NCBI RefSeq assembly: GCF_001648475.1
Contig: NZ_LXSQ01000003.1
Coordinates: forward strand, 1 to 64,000
Origin: Eikenella halliae
GTDB taxonomy: Bacteria; Pseudomonadota; Gammaproteobacteria; Burkholderiales; Neisseriaceae
DNA: 64,000 nucleotides
Direction of reading: 5' to 3'
Shown here: positions 51,475-60,375 of the stretch, in pieces
How positions within the stretch are numbered: the first letter of the stretch is position 1
How the letters are laid out: each line of letters opens with the position of its first letter
The notes under the pieces: model-generated
The model's input: only the letters and a program-made list of their open reading frames with translations
Databases searched by the model: none
Told to the model about the DNA's origin: nothing
Position numbers and translations under genes: made by a program

Positions 51475-51777
51475 TCATCCTGCCATCAGCCAGCCCAGCA
51501 AACCGCTGCTGGCTACGGCAATCAGCACGGTGGGCAGCATCGGCAGGCGGCTGGCTGCTGCAAGCGTGATGGCCAGCGCCGCCAGTTCGTGCGGCTTGTC
51601 GGACACGAAATGGGGCGCGATGACCGAAATCAGCACGCAACCGGGCGCAGCAGTCATCACGCGTTTGGCCCTTGCCGACAACACGCGGTTGCGGAAAGCG
51701 AAAAAACCGATCAGCCGGGTGAAATAGGTTACGGCCAGCATACCCAAAATGGCCAGCAGGGAGGCGCGGCTAATCAT
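51475..51777 (-). CDS. azlD: AzlD family branched-chain amino acid exporter subunit
   Basis: Small partner of AzlC in export of branched-chain amino acids. 100 residues with four hydrophobic segments; VTYFTRLIGFF near the start and PGCVLISVIAP fit the family. The start overlaps the azlC stop by 8 bases. An inverted DUS lies across its stop codon region (51464-51475). Confidence 0.83.
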   Translation of the reverse strand: MISRASLLAILGMLAVTYFTRLIGFFAFRNRVLSARAKRVMTAAPGCVLISVIAPHFVSDKPHELAALAITLAAASRLPMLPTVLIAVASSGLLGWLMAG

Positions 51778-52486
51778 GCTGCGCCCCTTGGTCGAAAAAC
51801 GCCCACGCCAAGCCGACAAACGTACCGGCCAGCACATACCAGCCGTTGTGCGGCGATAAAAGGTAGACAGCGGCGGCGCTGATCAGGCTGGCCAGCCACG
51901 GCAGGGCGGCGCGCCAAGTGCGCCACATCCCCCGCATCAGCACCAGGAACACGGCCGGGAAGGCCATGCCGAAACCCAAGTTTTCCACGTTTCCCAGCAG
52001 ATAGCCGAACCTTGCGCCGATAAAGCCGCAACTTATCCACAGCAGGTACAGCGCGGCGGCCGTGCCGAAATAGTACGGCAGGCTGAACGCAGGCATCCCG
52101 GCCTGCTGCCGCTTCCCGGCATCGGCCAGGCTCATCGCCCAACTTTCATCGGTCATAAAGAACAATACCGGCAACAGCTTCTTCAACGGCAAATGCCGGA
52201 TAAACGGGATAAATGCCACGCCCATCAGAATATGCCGGCTGTTGATGAGAAAAGTAGTGCCGATAATCAGCAAAACGGGCAGCGGGCTCCGCCACAGGCT
52301 GACTGCGGCAAATTCCGAACCGCCCGCAAAGTTCAGCCCCATCATCAGCACCACCTCCAGCCAGCCCATCCCCTGCTGCGCCGCCCGGGTGCCCAAAATC
52401 AGCCCGAACGGCATCACGCCTATCAGGATGGGGACGGCTTCGATAATACCGCGCCGGAATTCGGCAAAAGTGGTGGAATGATGCAT
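51770..52486 (-). CDS. azlC: AzlC family branched-chain amino acid permease
   Basis: Large subunit of the AzlCD exporter. 238 residues, multiple transmembrane segments; GIIEAVPILIGVMPFGLILGTRAAQQG and FLINSRHILMGVAFIPFIRHLP with TDESWAMSLA are family landmarks. The pair with AzlD is intact and overlapping. Confidence 0.88.
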   Translation of the reverse strand: MHHSTTFAEFRRGIIEAVPILIGVMPFGLILGTRAAQQGMGWLEVVLMMGLNFAGGSEFAAVSLWRSPLPVLLIIGTTFLINSRHILMGVAFIPFIRHLPLKKLLPVLFFMTDESWAMSLADAGKRQQAGMPAFSLPYYFGTAAALYLLWISCGFIGARFGYLLGNVENLGFGMAFPAVFLVLMRGMWRTWRAALPWLASLISAAAVYLLSPHNGWYVLAGTFVGLAWAFFDQGAQHD

Positions 52487-52896
52487 GACGATAATAACTT
52501 GATTAGATTAGGTGGCATTAGATAAGCGCCATGAGAACTGGCATCCTGTTAACACTAGTACGACCCTCTGCAATACGGCGATACAAAATAACATATAAAG
52601 AAGAATATTGGCTTTGCTATGTGATTAGCCTAACCAGCATATGGAAATCAACAGCTTGTTTGCACTTTCATGCTTTCGCCTGAAAACCGGTTTAAAAAGT
52701 CTTTAAGCAAAAAAAAATCGCCAGCCATAGACAAAGTGTAAGCAATATAATGACTTCCTAAAAATGAAAATAATTACTCTAGTCACACCCAGCTAACTTG
52801 GATCTCAATACAAGGTGGTAACAAAGCACTAACAGCACCGTAGCAAAATTTCGATTGATTACCTATAAGTCAACCCCAGGGATCAACTTCCTATAA
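52487..52896. other. A+T-rich gap without a gene
   Basis: No ORF of credible length or composition. It lies between the azlC start and the terminator of the ribosomal cluster. It must contain the azlC promoter on the minus strand, but I cannot place it with confidence. No DUS and no CREE. Confidence 0.6.
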
Positions 52897-52944
52897 ATTA
52901 AAAGCTGAATCCTATGTAATAGCACATAGAATCCAGCTTTTAAT
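52897..52944 (-). terminator. Terminator of the ribosomal protein operon
   Basis: ATTAAAAGCTGAATCCTATGT (52897-52917) and ACATAGAATCCAGCTTTTAAT (52924-52944) pair with two mismatches; T-rich on the minus-strand side. It sits 12 bp past the rplQ stop. Not a DUS hairpin, unlike most terminators in the window. Confidence 0.85.
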
Positions 52945-52956
52945 TTAATTATGCCG

Positions 52957-53343
52957 TTATGCTGCTTCAGTATTTGAGTCTTCTGCGGCCAAGTCGGTCA
53001 ATTGAACCAGTGCCAACGGCGCATTATCACCCTTACGGAAACCATATTTCAAAATACGTACATAACCACCATTGCGATTGGCGAAACGGGTACCCAACTC
53101 ATCGAACAGTTTCACCACAACATCTCTGTCGCGAGTGCGATTAAAAGCAGTACGGCGATTAGCCAAAGAAGGCTTCTTACCCAAAGTAATCAAAGGCTCT
53201 ACTACTCGTCTCAACTCTTTAGCCTTAGGCAAAGTAGTCACGATAGTTTCATGAGTTAAAAGCGAGTTAGCCATATTACGTAACATTGCTGCACGATGGC
53301 TGCTTGTACGGTTTAATTTGCGGTTGGCATTACCATGACGCAT
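52957..53343 (-). CDS. rplQ: 50S ribosomal protein L17
   Basis: Large-subunit protein near the exit tunnel. 128 residues starting MRHGNANRKLNRTSSHRAAM, with LRRVVEPLITLGK and YVRILKYGFRKGDNAPLA; a short acidic tail (EDSNTEAA) makes it slightly longer than E. coli L17. Last gene of the alpha operon, 27 bases after rpoA. Confidence 0.97.
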   Translation of the reverse strand: MRHGNANRKLNRTSSHRAAMLRNMANSLLTHETIVTTLPKAKELRRVVEPLITLGKKPSLANRRTAFNRTRDRDVVVKLFDELGTRFANRNGGYVRILKYGFRKGDNAPLALVQLTDLAAEDSNTEAA

Positions 53344-53370
53344 AATCTTATTATCCTTTTCAATTAAATA

Positions 53371-54348
53371 TTAAGGCTTATCCAAACCAACAGGTGGCCA
53401 CACATCCAGTTTTGAGCCCAAGGTCAAGCCTTTTGAAGCCAGTACTTCTTTAATCTCGTTCAAAGATTTTCTGCCCAGATTCGGAGTCTTCAGCAATTCA
53501 GTTTCGGTCCGCTGAATCAAATCACCAATATAGTAGATGTCTTCAGCTTTCAAGCAATTCGCTGAGCGAACAGTCAATTCCAAATCATCTACTGGCCGTA
53601 GCAGAATCGGGTCGATAGGCGGAGCTTCTTCTTTCGACTCCTCAACCGGCGTGCCTTCCAAGTCAGCAAATACTGACATCTGATCAATCAGTATCCGAGC
53701 TGCCCGACGAACTGCTTCTTCCGGATCAATTGCACCATTGGTCTCAATATCTAAAACCAAGCAATCTAAGTCCGTTCGCTGCTCCACGCGCGCAGCCTGA
53801 ACCTCAAAGCTAACGCGATGAACCGGAGAAAAATTGGCATCCAAGTGAATAGCGCCAATTTGTTTGTGGTCATCATTCCTGCTGCTAACAGTTTGATAGC
53901 CACGGCCTTTTTCCACAGTAATTGTTAGTTCAATTTTGCCATTATCAGACAAGCGGCAAATAACATGTTCTGGATTAATGACTTCCACGTCATGTGGTAA
54001 TTCCAAATCAGCAGCCGTTACCACACCGCTACCTGACTTATTTAGGCTAACCTGAACCGAATCACGACCCTGGAGCTTGAATACCACACCTTTAATGTTC
54101 AGCAAGATGTCTACAACATCTTCCTGAACACCATCTAAAGTAGAATATTCATGCAATGCGCCATTAATTACCACCTCTGTAGGTGCGAAGCCATTCATTG
54201 ATGACAGCAATATACGACGCAATGCGTTACCTAATGTATAACCAAAACCCCGCTCAAATGGCTCCATAAAAACTTTTGCACGCGTTGCAGACAAAGCATC
54301 CACATCAATCTGTCGCGGCTTCAGAAATTCATAGGTGCTGTTTTGCAT
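53371..54348 (-). CDS. rpoA: DNA-directed RNA polymerase subunit alpha
   Basis: Nucleates polymerase assembly and contacts UP elements and activators. 325 residues: N-terminal dimerisation domain (RGFGYTLGNALRRILLSSMNG), a linker rich in Glu, and the alpha-CTD helix-hairpin-helix (LELTVRSANCLKAEDIYYIGDLIQRTETELLKTPNLGRKSLNEIKEVL). Complete. Between rpsD and rplQ as usual. Confidence 0.98.
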   Translation of the reverse strand: MQNSTYEFLKPRQIDVDALSATRAKVFMEPFERGFGYTLGNALRRILLSSMNGFAPTEVVINGALHEYSTLDGVQEDVVDILLNIKGVVFKLQGRDSVQVSLNKSGSGVVTAADLELPHDVEVINPEHVICRLSDNGKIELTITVEKGRGYQTVSSRNDDHKQIGAIHLDANFSPVHRVSFEVQAARVEQRTDLDCLVLDIETNGAIDPEEAVRRAARILIDQMSVFADLEGTPVEESKEEAPPIDPILLRPVDDLELTVRSANCLKAEDIYYIGDLIQRTETELLKTPNLGRKSLNEIKEVLASKGLTLGSKLDVWPPVGLDKP

Positions 54349-54377
54349 TTAACTGCCCCTTTTTTGAGCCAATGAAA

Positions 54378-54998
54378 TTATTTTGAGTAGAACTCAACCA
54401 CTAACTGTTCGTTAATATCACTATACAAGTCAACACGATCAGGCATATTCCTAAATACACCTTCTTGTTTCTCGACATCTACAGAAACCCAACTTGGCAA
54501 GCCAATTTGAGTAGCTAACTGCAATGATTCCTGAATGCGGACCTGCTTCTTAGCTTTTTCTCTAACAGAAACAGTATCTCCGGCCTTTACTTGGAAAGAT
54601 GGGATATTAACTACCTCACCATTTACCAAAATTGCCTTATGAGACACCAACTGACGAGCTTCGGCACGAGTAGAACCAAAACCCATACGATATACTACGT
54701 TATCCAACCGTGATTCAAGCAGTTGTAACAATAGCTCACCAGTAGCACCTTTACGGCGCGAAGCTTCTGCAAAATAACGGCGGAATTGTCTCTCTAACAC
54801 ACCATATAATCTGCGGATTTTTTGTTTTTCGCGCAGTTGAATACCATAATCAGACAAACGACCTCTTCTCGCACCGTGCTGACCAGGAGCATTTTCGAGT
54901 TTACATTTTGATTCAATAGAACGGCGCGCACTTTTCAAAAAAAGATCGCTACCCTCTCGACGAGCTAATTTGCATTTAGGGCCAATATAACGTGCCAT
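54378..54998 (-). CDS. rpsD: 30S ribosomal protein S4
   Basis: 16S rRNA-binding assembly initiator. 206 residues, MARYIGPKCKLARREGSDLFLKS, with the S4 domain (LDNVVYRMGFGSTRAEARQLVSHKAILVNG). In enterobacteria S4 represses this operon by binding a leader; I did not identify such a site here. Confidence 0.98.
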   Translation of the reverse strand: MARYIGPKCKLARREGSDLFLKSARRSIESKCKLENAPGQHGARRGRLSDYGIQLREKQKIRRLYGVLERQFRRYFAEASRRKGATGELLLQLLESRLDNVVYRMGFGSTRAEARQLVSHKAILVNGEVVNIPSFQVKAGDTVSVREKAKKQVRIQESLQLATQIGLPSWVSVDVEKQEGVFRNMPDRVDLYSDINEQLVVEFYSK

Positions 54999-55015
54999 AA
55001 GTTGATTACTCCAGA

Positions 55016-55411
55016 TTAAATACGACGTTTTTTAGGTGGACGACATCCATTATGAGGCAATGGAGTAACATCAGTAATACTTACAATCTTAAAGCCAATA
55101 GCATTTAGAGAGCGAACAGAAGACTCTCGGCCGGGCCCTGGCCCTTTAATGCGAACTTCCAAATTCTTCACACCATACTCCTGCGCAGCCTTACCGGCAG
55201 CTTCTGCAGCTACCTGAGCGGCAAAGGGAGTACTTTTACGAGATCCTTTAAATCCCGCACCACCAGACGTAGCCCACGACAGAACATTACCCTGTCGATC
55301 AGTGATCGTAATGATAGTATTATTAAAAGAAGCATGAATATGCACAATACCATCATTTACTACTTTCCGTACTTTTTTACGCGTACGCGCAGCTGTAGTT
55401 GCTTTAGCCAT
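55016..55411 (-). CDS. rpsK: 30S ribosomal protein S11
   Basis: Platform protein at the mRNA exit. 131 residues with VHIHASFNNTIITITDRQGN and the C-terminal DVTPLPHNGCRPPKKRRI signature. A near-DUS (GCTACCTGAGC) occurs at about 55208 but is not a full match. Confidence 0.98.
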   Translation of the reverse strand: MAKATTAARTRKKVRKVVNDGIVHIHASFNNTIITITDRQGNVLSWATSGGAGFKGSRKSTPFAAQVAAEAAGKAAQEYGVKNLEVRIKGPGPGRESSVRSLNAIGFKIVSITDVTPLPHNGCRPPKKRRI

Positions 55412-55424
55412 TTAACTTAATCTC

Positions 55425-55790
55425 CTAACCTTTTTTGCCTGCAATTGCTTTACGAGGACCTTTTCTGGTGCGTGCATTAGTCCTAGTACGCTGCCCGCGA
55501 CATGGCAAGCCACGACGGTGACGAAAACCACGATAGCAACCCATATCGATTAACCGCTTGATACTCATAGTAATTTCACGGCGCAAATCACCTTCCACTT
55601 CATATTGCGCAACCTGCTCACGTAAAGCATCCAACTGTCCTTCTGTTAAATCCTTTACCTTAGTATCAGGGGCAATAGCTGCATTACTACAAATCAATTT
55701 TGCACGACTTGCACCAATACCGTAAATCGCCTGCAAACCAATTACAACATGGGCATTATTAGGAATATTCACTCCTGCAACACGAGCCAT
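55425..55790 (-). CDS. rpsM: 30S ribosomal protein S13
   Basis: Head protein contacting P-site tRNA. 121 residues, MARVAGVNIP...IYGIGASRAKLIC and the C-terminal RGLPCRGQRTRTNARTRKGPRKAI. It follows rpmJ after a 60-bp gap. Confidence 0.98.
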   Translation of the reverse strand: MARVAGVNIPNNAHVVIGLQAIYGIGASRAKLICSNAAIAPDTKVKDLTEGQLDALREQVAQYEVEGDLRREITMSIKRLIDMGCYRGFRHRRGLPCRGQRTRTNARTRKGPRKAIAGKKG

Positions 55791-55850
55791 TCTTCGTTTC
55801 CTTTAAGACGAAAAGCTATAGAAATATAGCATATTTTATTTTAAAACCAA

Positions 55851-55964
55851 TTAGCCTTGTCGCTGTTTATGACGTGGATCTGTACAGATCACCCTCACAA
55901 CACGATTGCGACGAATAACTTTACAATTGCGACAAATTTTCTTTACCGATGGTTGAACACGCAT
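55851..55964 (-). CDS. rpmJ: 50S ribosomal protein L36
   Basis: 37 residues, MRVQPSVKKICRNCKVIRRN and a C-terminal CTDPRHKQRQG. The C-x2-C...C-x4-H zinc ligands are all present, so this is the zinc-binding C+ form. GGAAAA precedes the ATG; stop at 55851-55853. Between infA and rpsM, the usual place. Confidence 0.96.
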   Translation of the reverse strand: MRVQPSVKKICRNCKVIRRNRVVRVICTDPRHKQRQG

Positions 55965-55984
55965 TTATTTTCCTTTTTCATAAT

Positions 55985-56203
55985 TTAACGAGCTCGAAAA
56001 ACGATACGAGCACGGGATAAGTCATAAGGTGTCATTTCTACAGTAACCTTATCACCAGGTGAAATCCGGATATAGTGCATCCGCATCTTTCCAGAAATAT
56101 GCCCTAATACTTCATAGCCATTTTCCAGTTTAATCTTAAAAGTTGCATTAGGCAAAGTTTCCAACACCTCACCCTGCATTTGTATAGTATCTTCTTTAGC
56201 CAT
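55985..56203 (-). CDS. infA: Translation initiation factor IF-1
   Basis: Blocks the ribosomal A site during initiation. 72 residues, MAKEDTIQMQGEVLETLPNATF with the OB fold (GHISGKMRMHYIRISPGDKVTVEMTPYDLSRARIVFR). Located between secY and rpmJ, typical of beta-proteobacteria. Confidence 0.98.
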   Translation of the reverse strand: MAKEDTIQMQGEVLETLPNATFKIKLENGYEVLGHISGKMRMHYIRISPGDKVTVEMTPYDLSRARIVFRAR

Positions 56204-56228
56204 AATCTCTTTTGCTTACAGAGCACAG

Positions 56229-57503
56229 TTACTTTTTAACTGAATTTTTCCTCATTAAATGCTCATACTGTTGGTTCATACGGTAGGAAGCAACTTGAGT
56301 ACCAAAGTCCATAGTAACAACAACTAAGATAAGAAGAGATGTCCCACCCAAATGAAATGGGATACCTAGCACTCCTGTAACAAACTCTGGAATCAAGCAA
56401 ATAATAGTTATATACAACGCACCAAAGAAGGTAAGGCGCATAACTACTTTTTCCAAATAATTTGAAGTTTGCTCACCTGGTCGGATGCCTGGAACAAAAG
56501 CCCCACTCTTCTTTAAATTCTCAGCCATTTCTCTTGGGCTAAATACTAGCGCAGTATAAAAATAGCAGAAGAAAATTATAGCTGCCGCAAACACAACCAA
56601 ATATAAAGATTTTCCTGGGGAAAGATTAGCAGAGATAAAGTCAACAAGCACATTACCATCCACTCTTTTATCCAACCATCCAATTATTTGAGACGGAAAC
56701 AAAATCACGCTAGATGCAAAAATTGGAGGAATCACACCCGCCATGTTTATTTTAAATGGTAAATGGGTTTTCTGCCCTTGCACAATTCGGTTTCCGATTT
56801 GTCGACGTGCATAATGAATGGGAATCTTACGCTGAGCACTCTCAATATAAACAACGAGATAAATCAAGCACAATCCACCAAACAATACAAAAAGAATTGC
56901 CCCATAGCGACGACTATCACCGGTAATTGCCAGATTTAACAAGTTACTAACCGCGCTAGGGAGAGCAGCCACAATTCCTGCTGTAATTAGCAATGAAACA
57001 CCATTACCAATACCACGTTCAGTCATCTGCTCCCCAAGCCACATCAAGAACATAGTACCAGTCACCAGACATATAATTGCAGAAATATAGAACTCCGTCC
57101 GTCCAATCACTACAAGATCTGGTCGTTGGTAAACAACTGCTGCTGCTGCAAATGCCTGTACGACTGCAACAAGCAAAGTTCCCCAACGAGTATATTTGGT
57201 CAAAGTTCGACGTCCCGCTTCACCTTCCTTTTTTAAGGCCTTTAATGATGGAAGCACCTCAGCAACTAGCTGGATAATAATAGATGCTGAAATATATGGC
57301 ATAATTCCTATGGCAAAAATACTAAACCTCTCTAAAGAACCTCCCGAAAAGAGATTAAGCATTCCCAAAATACCAGCGTTACCTTCCTTAAAACTGTTAG
57401 CGAGTGCTGCGGCATTGACTCCAGGCACAGGAATATGAGCCCCTACCCTAAAGACGATAAGAGCCCCAAGCAAAAACAATAGGCGTCTTCTTAAATCATT
57501 CAT
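56229..57503 (-). CDS. secY: Preprotein translocase subunit SecY
   Basis: Channel of the Sec translocon in the inner membrane. 424 residues, ten hydrophobic segments; PVPGVNAAALA, NLFSGGSLERFSIFAIGIMPYISASIIIQL and the cytoplasmic loop YARRQIGNRIVQGQKTHLP. The start at 57503 (MNDLRRRLLF) is behind TAGGAA; the frame has a stop further upstream and no other ATG, so the cytoplasmic N-terminus is about 12 residues shorter than I expect for Neisseria SecY. In the spc operon after rplO. Confidence 0.95.
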   Translation of the reverse strand: MNDLRRRLLFLLGALIVFRVGAHIPVPGVNAAALANSFKEGNAGILGMLNLFSGGSLERFSIFAIGIMPYISASIIIQLVAEVLPSLKALKKEGEAGRRTLTKYTRWGTLLVAVVQAFAAAAVVYQRPDLVVIGRTEFYISAIICLVTGTMFLMWLGEQMTERGIGNGVSLLITAGIVAALPSAVSNLLNLAITGDSRRYGAILFVLFGGLCLIYLVVYIESAQRKIPIHYARRQIGNRIVQGQKTHLPFKINMAGVIPPIFASSVILFPSQIIGWLDKRVDGNVLVDFISANLSPGKSLYLVVFAAAIIFFCYFYTALVFSPREMAENLKKSGAFVPGIRPGEQTSNYLEKVVMRLTFFGALYITIICLIPEFVTGVLGIPFHLGGTSLLILVVVTMDFGTQVASYRMNQQYEHLMRKNSVKK

Positions 57504-57552
57504 TCTTGCTAAATTCCTAATTACAGCTACCGCTTGATATTTTCAAGAAATA

Positions 57553-57993
57553 TCAAGACAATTCTACAACTCCACCAACAGCCGCAATAGCTGCCTGAGC
57601 ACCTTTTGTAACCTTAATGTCGCTATGGACAGTAAGCGCTTTAGCAATAGACCCAGTGGCAACCACCTTAACTGAGTTCACCCCAGAGTTTAATAAACCA
57701 TTTTGCTTTAATGTCAGGATATCAACCTCTTTACCACTTACTTTATTCAAGTCAGAAAGGGTAATAACAGCAGTCTTCAAAGAAGAGATTGGCTTAAAAC
57801 CTCTCTTGGGAAGGCGGCGCTGAAGAGGCATCTGCCCACCTTCAAAACCAACCTTATGGAATCCACCAGCACGGCTTTTTTGCCCCTTATGTCCACGACC
57901 ACATGTCTTACCAAGACCACTACCAATACCACGCCCAACACGACGCTTAACATGGAAAGAGCCTACAGATGGTTGAATTGTATTCAAAAACAT
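57553..57993 (-). CDS. rplO: 50S ribosomal protein L15
   Basis: Late-assembly 23S rRNA protein. 146 residues with GRGIGSGLGKTCGRGHKGQKSRAG and FEGGQMPLQRRLPKRGF. Starts MFLNTIQPSVGSFHVKRRVGRG. Two bases separate it from rpmD. Confidence 0.97.
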   Translation of the reverse strand: MFLNTIQPSVGSFHVKRRVGRGIGSGLGKTCGRGHKGQKSRAGGFHKVGFEGGQMPLQRRLPKRGFKPISSLKTAVITLSDLNKVSGKEVDILTLKQNGLLNSGVNSVKVVATGSIAKALTVHSDIKVTKGAQAAIAAVGGVVELS

Positions 57994-57995
57994 AA

Positions 57996-58184
57996 TCAGC
58001 CCCCAACCTTCAAGAGATAACTTACTTTATTAATCATTCCACGATTTTCAGGAGTATCCAGCACTTCGACTGAATGATGCCGATGACGCAAACCCAAACC
58101 CCGAACACACTGTCGATGAGATTCAACCGTACCAATCAGGCTCTTAGTAAGCGTTACAGTAATTGTCTTTTGCGTACCCATCAT
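57996..58184 (-). CDS. rpmD: 50S ribosomal protein L30
   Basis: 62 residues, KTITVTLTKSLIGTVESHRQCVRGLGLRHRHHSVEVLDTPENRGMINKVSYLLKV, a complete L30. Two ATG codons in a row; the first overlaps the rpsE stop (TAATG), implying coupled translation. Confidence 0.96.
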   Translation of the reverse strand: MMGTQKTITVTLTKSLIGTVESHRQCVRGLGLRHRHHSVEVLDTPENRGMINKVSYLLKVGG

Positions 58185-58690
58185 TAAACCCCTAACTCTT
58201 CCACAGATATACCGCGCTTAGCTGCTACCTCACTTGGAGTATATAATTTTGCCAGGCCATCTAAAGTAGCTCGAACGATATTATATGGATTAGTAGAACC
58301 ATGTACTTTTGCAGAAATATTATGAACACCCATTGCTTCAAAAATTAATCGCATTGGGCCACCAGCCTTTACACCACTACCTTCTTTTGCAGGTTGCATA
58401 AACACCTTTGTGGCACCATGTTTACCAACCACCTCATGGTGAATAGTTCCATTATTCAATGACACTTTAATCATTGAACGTCTAGCCTGATCCATAGCTT
58501 TCTGAACCGCAACGGGTACTTCTTTAGATTTACCTTTACCCATCCCAATACGGCCATCGCCATCGCCAACCACTGTCAGCGCTGAAAACGCCATAATTCG
58601 ACCACCCTTAACTACCTTGGTGACACGATTAACGGCAACCATTTTTTCAATCAAGCCGTCATTGCGTTCTTCAACATCTTGCTTTGCCAT
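58184..58690 (-). CDS. rpsE: 30S ribosomal protein S5
   Basis: Accuracy-related small-subunit protein. 168 residues with the N-terminal S5 RNA-binding domain (EKMVAVNRVTKVVKGGRIMAFSALTVVGDGDGRIGMGKGK) and the C-terminal fold. Overlaps rpmD by one base. Confidence 0.98.
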   Translation of the reverse strand: MAKQDVEERNDGLIEKMVAVNRVTKVVKGGRIMAFSALTVVGDGDGRIGMGKGKSKEVPVAVQKAMDQARRSMIKVSLNNGTIHHEVVGKHGATKVFMQPAKEGSGVKAGGPMRLIFEAMGVHNISAKVHGSTNPYNIVRATLDGLAKLYTPSEVAAKRGISVEELGV

Positions 58691-58720
58691 TATCCGATCC
58701 TCAACTCTGTAACTATTTTT

Positions 58721-59074
58721 CTAAAAATTCAAGCCATTTTCACGAGCAGCCTCTGCCAATGCTTTGACACGCCCATGATACTGAAAACCAGATCTATCAA
58801 AAGCAACTCTTTCAATACCCAATGCTTTAGCTTTTTCCGCGATTCTTTTACCTACTAAAGACGCTGCTTGAACATTACTGCATGAGCCTAAGCTTTTTCT
58901 TACCTCTGCCTCTAGCGTGGAAGCCTGAGACAAAACAGTACTTCCACTCGCATCAATTATCTGTGCGTAAATATGATTATTGCTTCGAAATACACACAGC
59001 CTAATCTCTCCAAGCTGCTTTATGCGTGCACGTGCCTTATGTGCACGACGAGCTCTTCTAATATACTTATCCAT
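58721..59074 (-). CDS. rplR: 50S ribosomal protein L18
   Basis: 5S rRNA-binding protein of the central protuberance. 117 residues; RLCVFRSNNHIYAQIIDASGSTVLSQAST (with an ILCV-like start) and GFQYHGRVKALAEAARENGLNF at the C-terminus. Normal length. Confidence 0.97.
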   Translation of the reverse strand: MDKYIRRARRAHKARARIKQLGEIRLCVFRSNNHIYAQIIDASGSTVLSQASTLEAEVRKSLGSCSNVQAASLVGKRIAEKAKALGIERVAFDRSGFQYHGRVKALAEAARENGLNF

Positions 59075-59090
59075 GAATGCAATTCCTTAG

Positions 59091-59624
59091 CTATTTTTTC
59101 TTTGCTTCTTTCAAAACCACTACTTCATCCAAATAGCGTACACCCTTGCCTTTATAAGGCTCAGGTGGTCGAAAACCACGAATTTCAGCTGCCACCTGCC
59201 CTACAATTTGCTTATTAGCACCCTTCAGTACTATTTCCGTAGGAGACGGTGTTTGAACGGAAACACCTTCCGGCATATCATAAACAACAGGATGCGAGAA
59301 ACCCAAAGAGAGATTTAAGACAGAGCCCTGAGCCTGCGCACGATACCCAACACCAACCAACTGCAACCTTCTCTCAAAGCCTTCGGCCAGCCCTTTAACC
59401 ATGTTAGCTGCAATCGCCCGAATAGTTCCTGACATTGCATCTGCTTCTTTAGTATTAGCAACAGCAGAAAATGCCAACTGCCCATCAGCAAACTGAACTG
59501 AAATGCTACTTGGTACAGCAACACTCAACGTGTCATTTTTATTCTTTATTACCAGTTCACCAGCCCCAAGCTCAACTTCAAGACCAGCAGGGATATGTAC
59601 TGGATTTTTTGCTATACGAGACAT
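59091..59624 (-). CDS. rplF: 50S ribosomal protein L6
   Basis: Two-domain protein at the base of the L7/L12 stalk. 177 residues from MSRIAKNPVHIPAGLEVELG, ending RGFRPPEPYKGKGVRYLDEVVVLKEAKKK. I use ATG 59624; a TTG three codons earlier is in frame but is too close to AGGAG. Confidence 0.97.
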   Translation of the reverse strand: MSRIAKNPVHIPAGLEVELGAGELVIKNKNDTLSVAVPSSISVQFADGQLAFSAVANTKEADAMSGTIRAIAANMVKGLAEGFERRLQLVGVGYRAQAQGSVLNLSLGFSHPVVYDMPEGVSVQTPSPTEIVLKGANKQIVGQVAAEIRGFRPPEPYKGKGVRYLDEVVVLKEAKKK

Positions 59625-59657
59625 TTTAAACAAAGCTCCTTAATTGTCCACCTAAAG

Positions 59658-60050
59658 TTAAGCTACAATGCACAACAACTCACCACCTACACCTGCAGCA
59701 AGAGCCTTATGCCCGGTCATTACGCCCTTGGATGTACTAACGATAGCAATACCCAATCCATTCATAACTCGCGGGATTGAATCTGCACCCTTATATACTC
59801 TTAAGCCAGGACGAGAAACTCGCTTTATTTGCTCAATTACCGGGTTTCCTAGGTAATATTTCAACCGAATTTCCAAAACAGGCTTCACACCAGAAGACAC
59901 CGAAAAGCCATCAATATACCCTTCCTCCTGCAGAACTTTAGCAATTGCACATTTCACCTTAGAAGAAGGCATAGCAACGGAAGCTTTATTTGCACACTGC
60001 GCATTACGAATGCGAGTCAGCATATCAGAAATAGGATCATGCATACTCAT
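59658..60050 (-). CDS. rpsH: 30S ribosomal protein S8
   Basis: Central-domain 16S rRNA binder. 130 residues: MHDPISDMLTRIRNAQ at the start and VSTSKGVMTGHKALAAGVGGELLCIVA at the end. In E. coli S8 represses the spc operon at the rplE leader; no such site was identified here. Confidence 0.97.
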   Translation of the reverse strand: MSMHDPISDMLTRIRNAQCANKASVAMPSSKVKCAIAKVLQEEGYIDGFSVSSGVKPVLEIRLKYYLGNPVIEQIKRVSRPGLRVYKGADSIPRVMNGLGIAIVSTSKGVMTGHKALAAGVGGELLCIVA

Positions 60051-60067
60051 TACTATTATCCTTAAAT

Positions 60068-60373
60068 TTACCAGCTTGCCTTAATAACACCAGGAATCTC
60101 ACCACGCATCGCAATTTCACGAATCTTAGTACGTCCCAAGCCAAACTTACGAAAGGTTCCACGTGGTCGACCCGTCAAAGCACAGCGTCTTCTTTGGCGA
60201 ACAGGTGACGCATTCCGAGGAATAGCTTGAAGTTTTAAACGAGCCTCAAAGCGCTCTTGATCACCTACTCCAGCATCATTAATTACTGCAAAAATTGCAG
60301 CCCTCTTCGCAGCATACTTTTTCGCAAGCGCAACGCGTTTGGCTTCTCGATTAATAAGAGCTTTTTTTGCCAT
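60068..60373 (-). CDS. rpsN: 30S ribosomal protein S14
   Basis: 101 residues, the long zinc-free type: MAKKALINREAKRVALAKKY and the C-terminal RRRCALTGRPRGTFRKFGLGRTKIREIAMRGEIPGVIKASW. No CxxC zinc ribbon. Confidence 0.97.
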   Translation of the reverse strand: MAKKALINREAKRVALAKKYAAKRAAIFAVINDAGVGDQERFEARLKLQAIPRNASPVRQRRRCALTGRPRGTFRKFGLGRTKIREIAMRGEIPGVIKASW

Positions 60374-60375
60374 GA

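Larger units (their letters stand above)
1170..51475. repeat. Dispersed Eikenella-type DNA uptake sequences (AGGCTACCTGAA)
   Basis: By eye, about ninety copies of AGGCTACCTGAA or TTCAGGTAGCCT, many exact over 12 bases. They occur singly inside genes (for example mlaF 2515, truB 9300, tamB 26190, 26397, 27044, phrB 49150 and 49243, waaF 50030) and as inverted pairs after genes. The first is at 1170-1181 and the last at 51464-51475. None is present in the ribosomal cluster after 51,475. In Neisseriaceae such repeats are bound by the minor pilin ComP and bias DNA uptake toward relatives; the TACCTG core corresponds to the Eikenella dialect. Confidence 0.9.
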
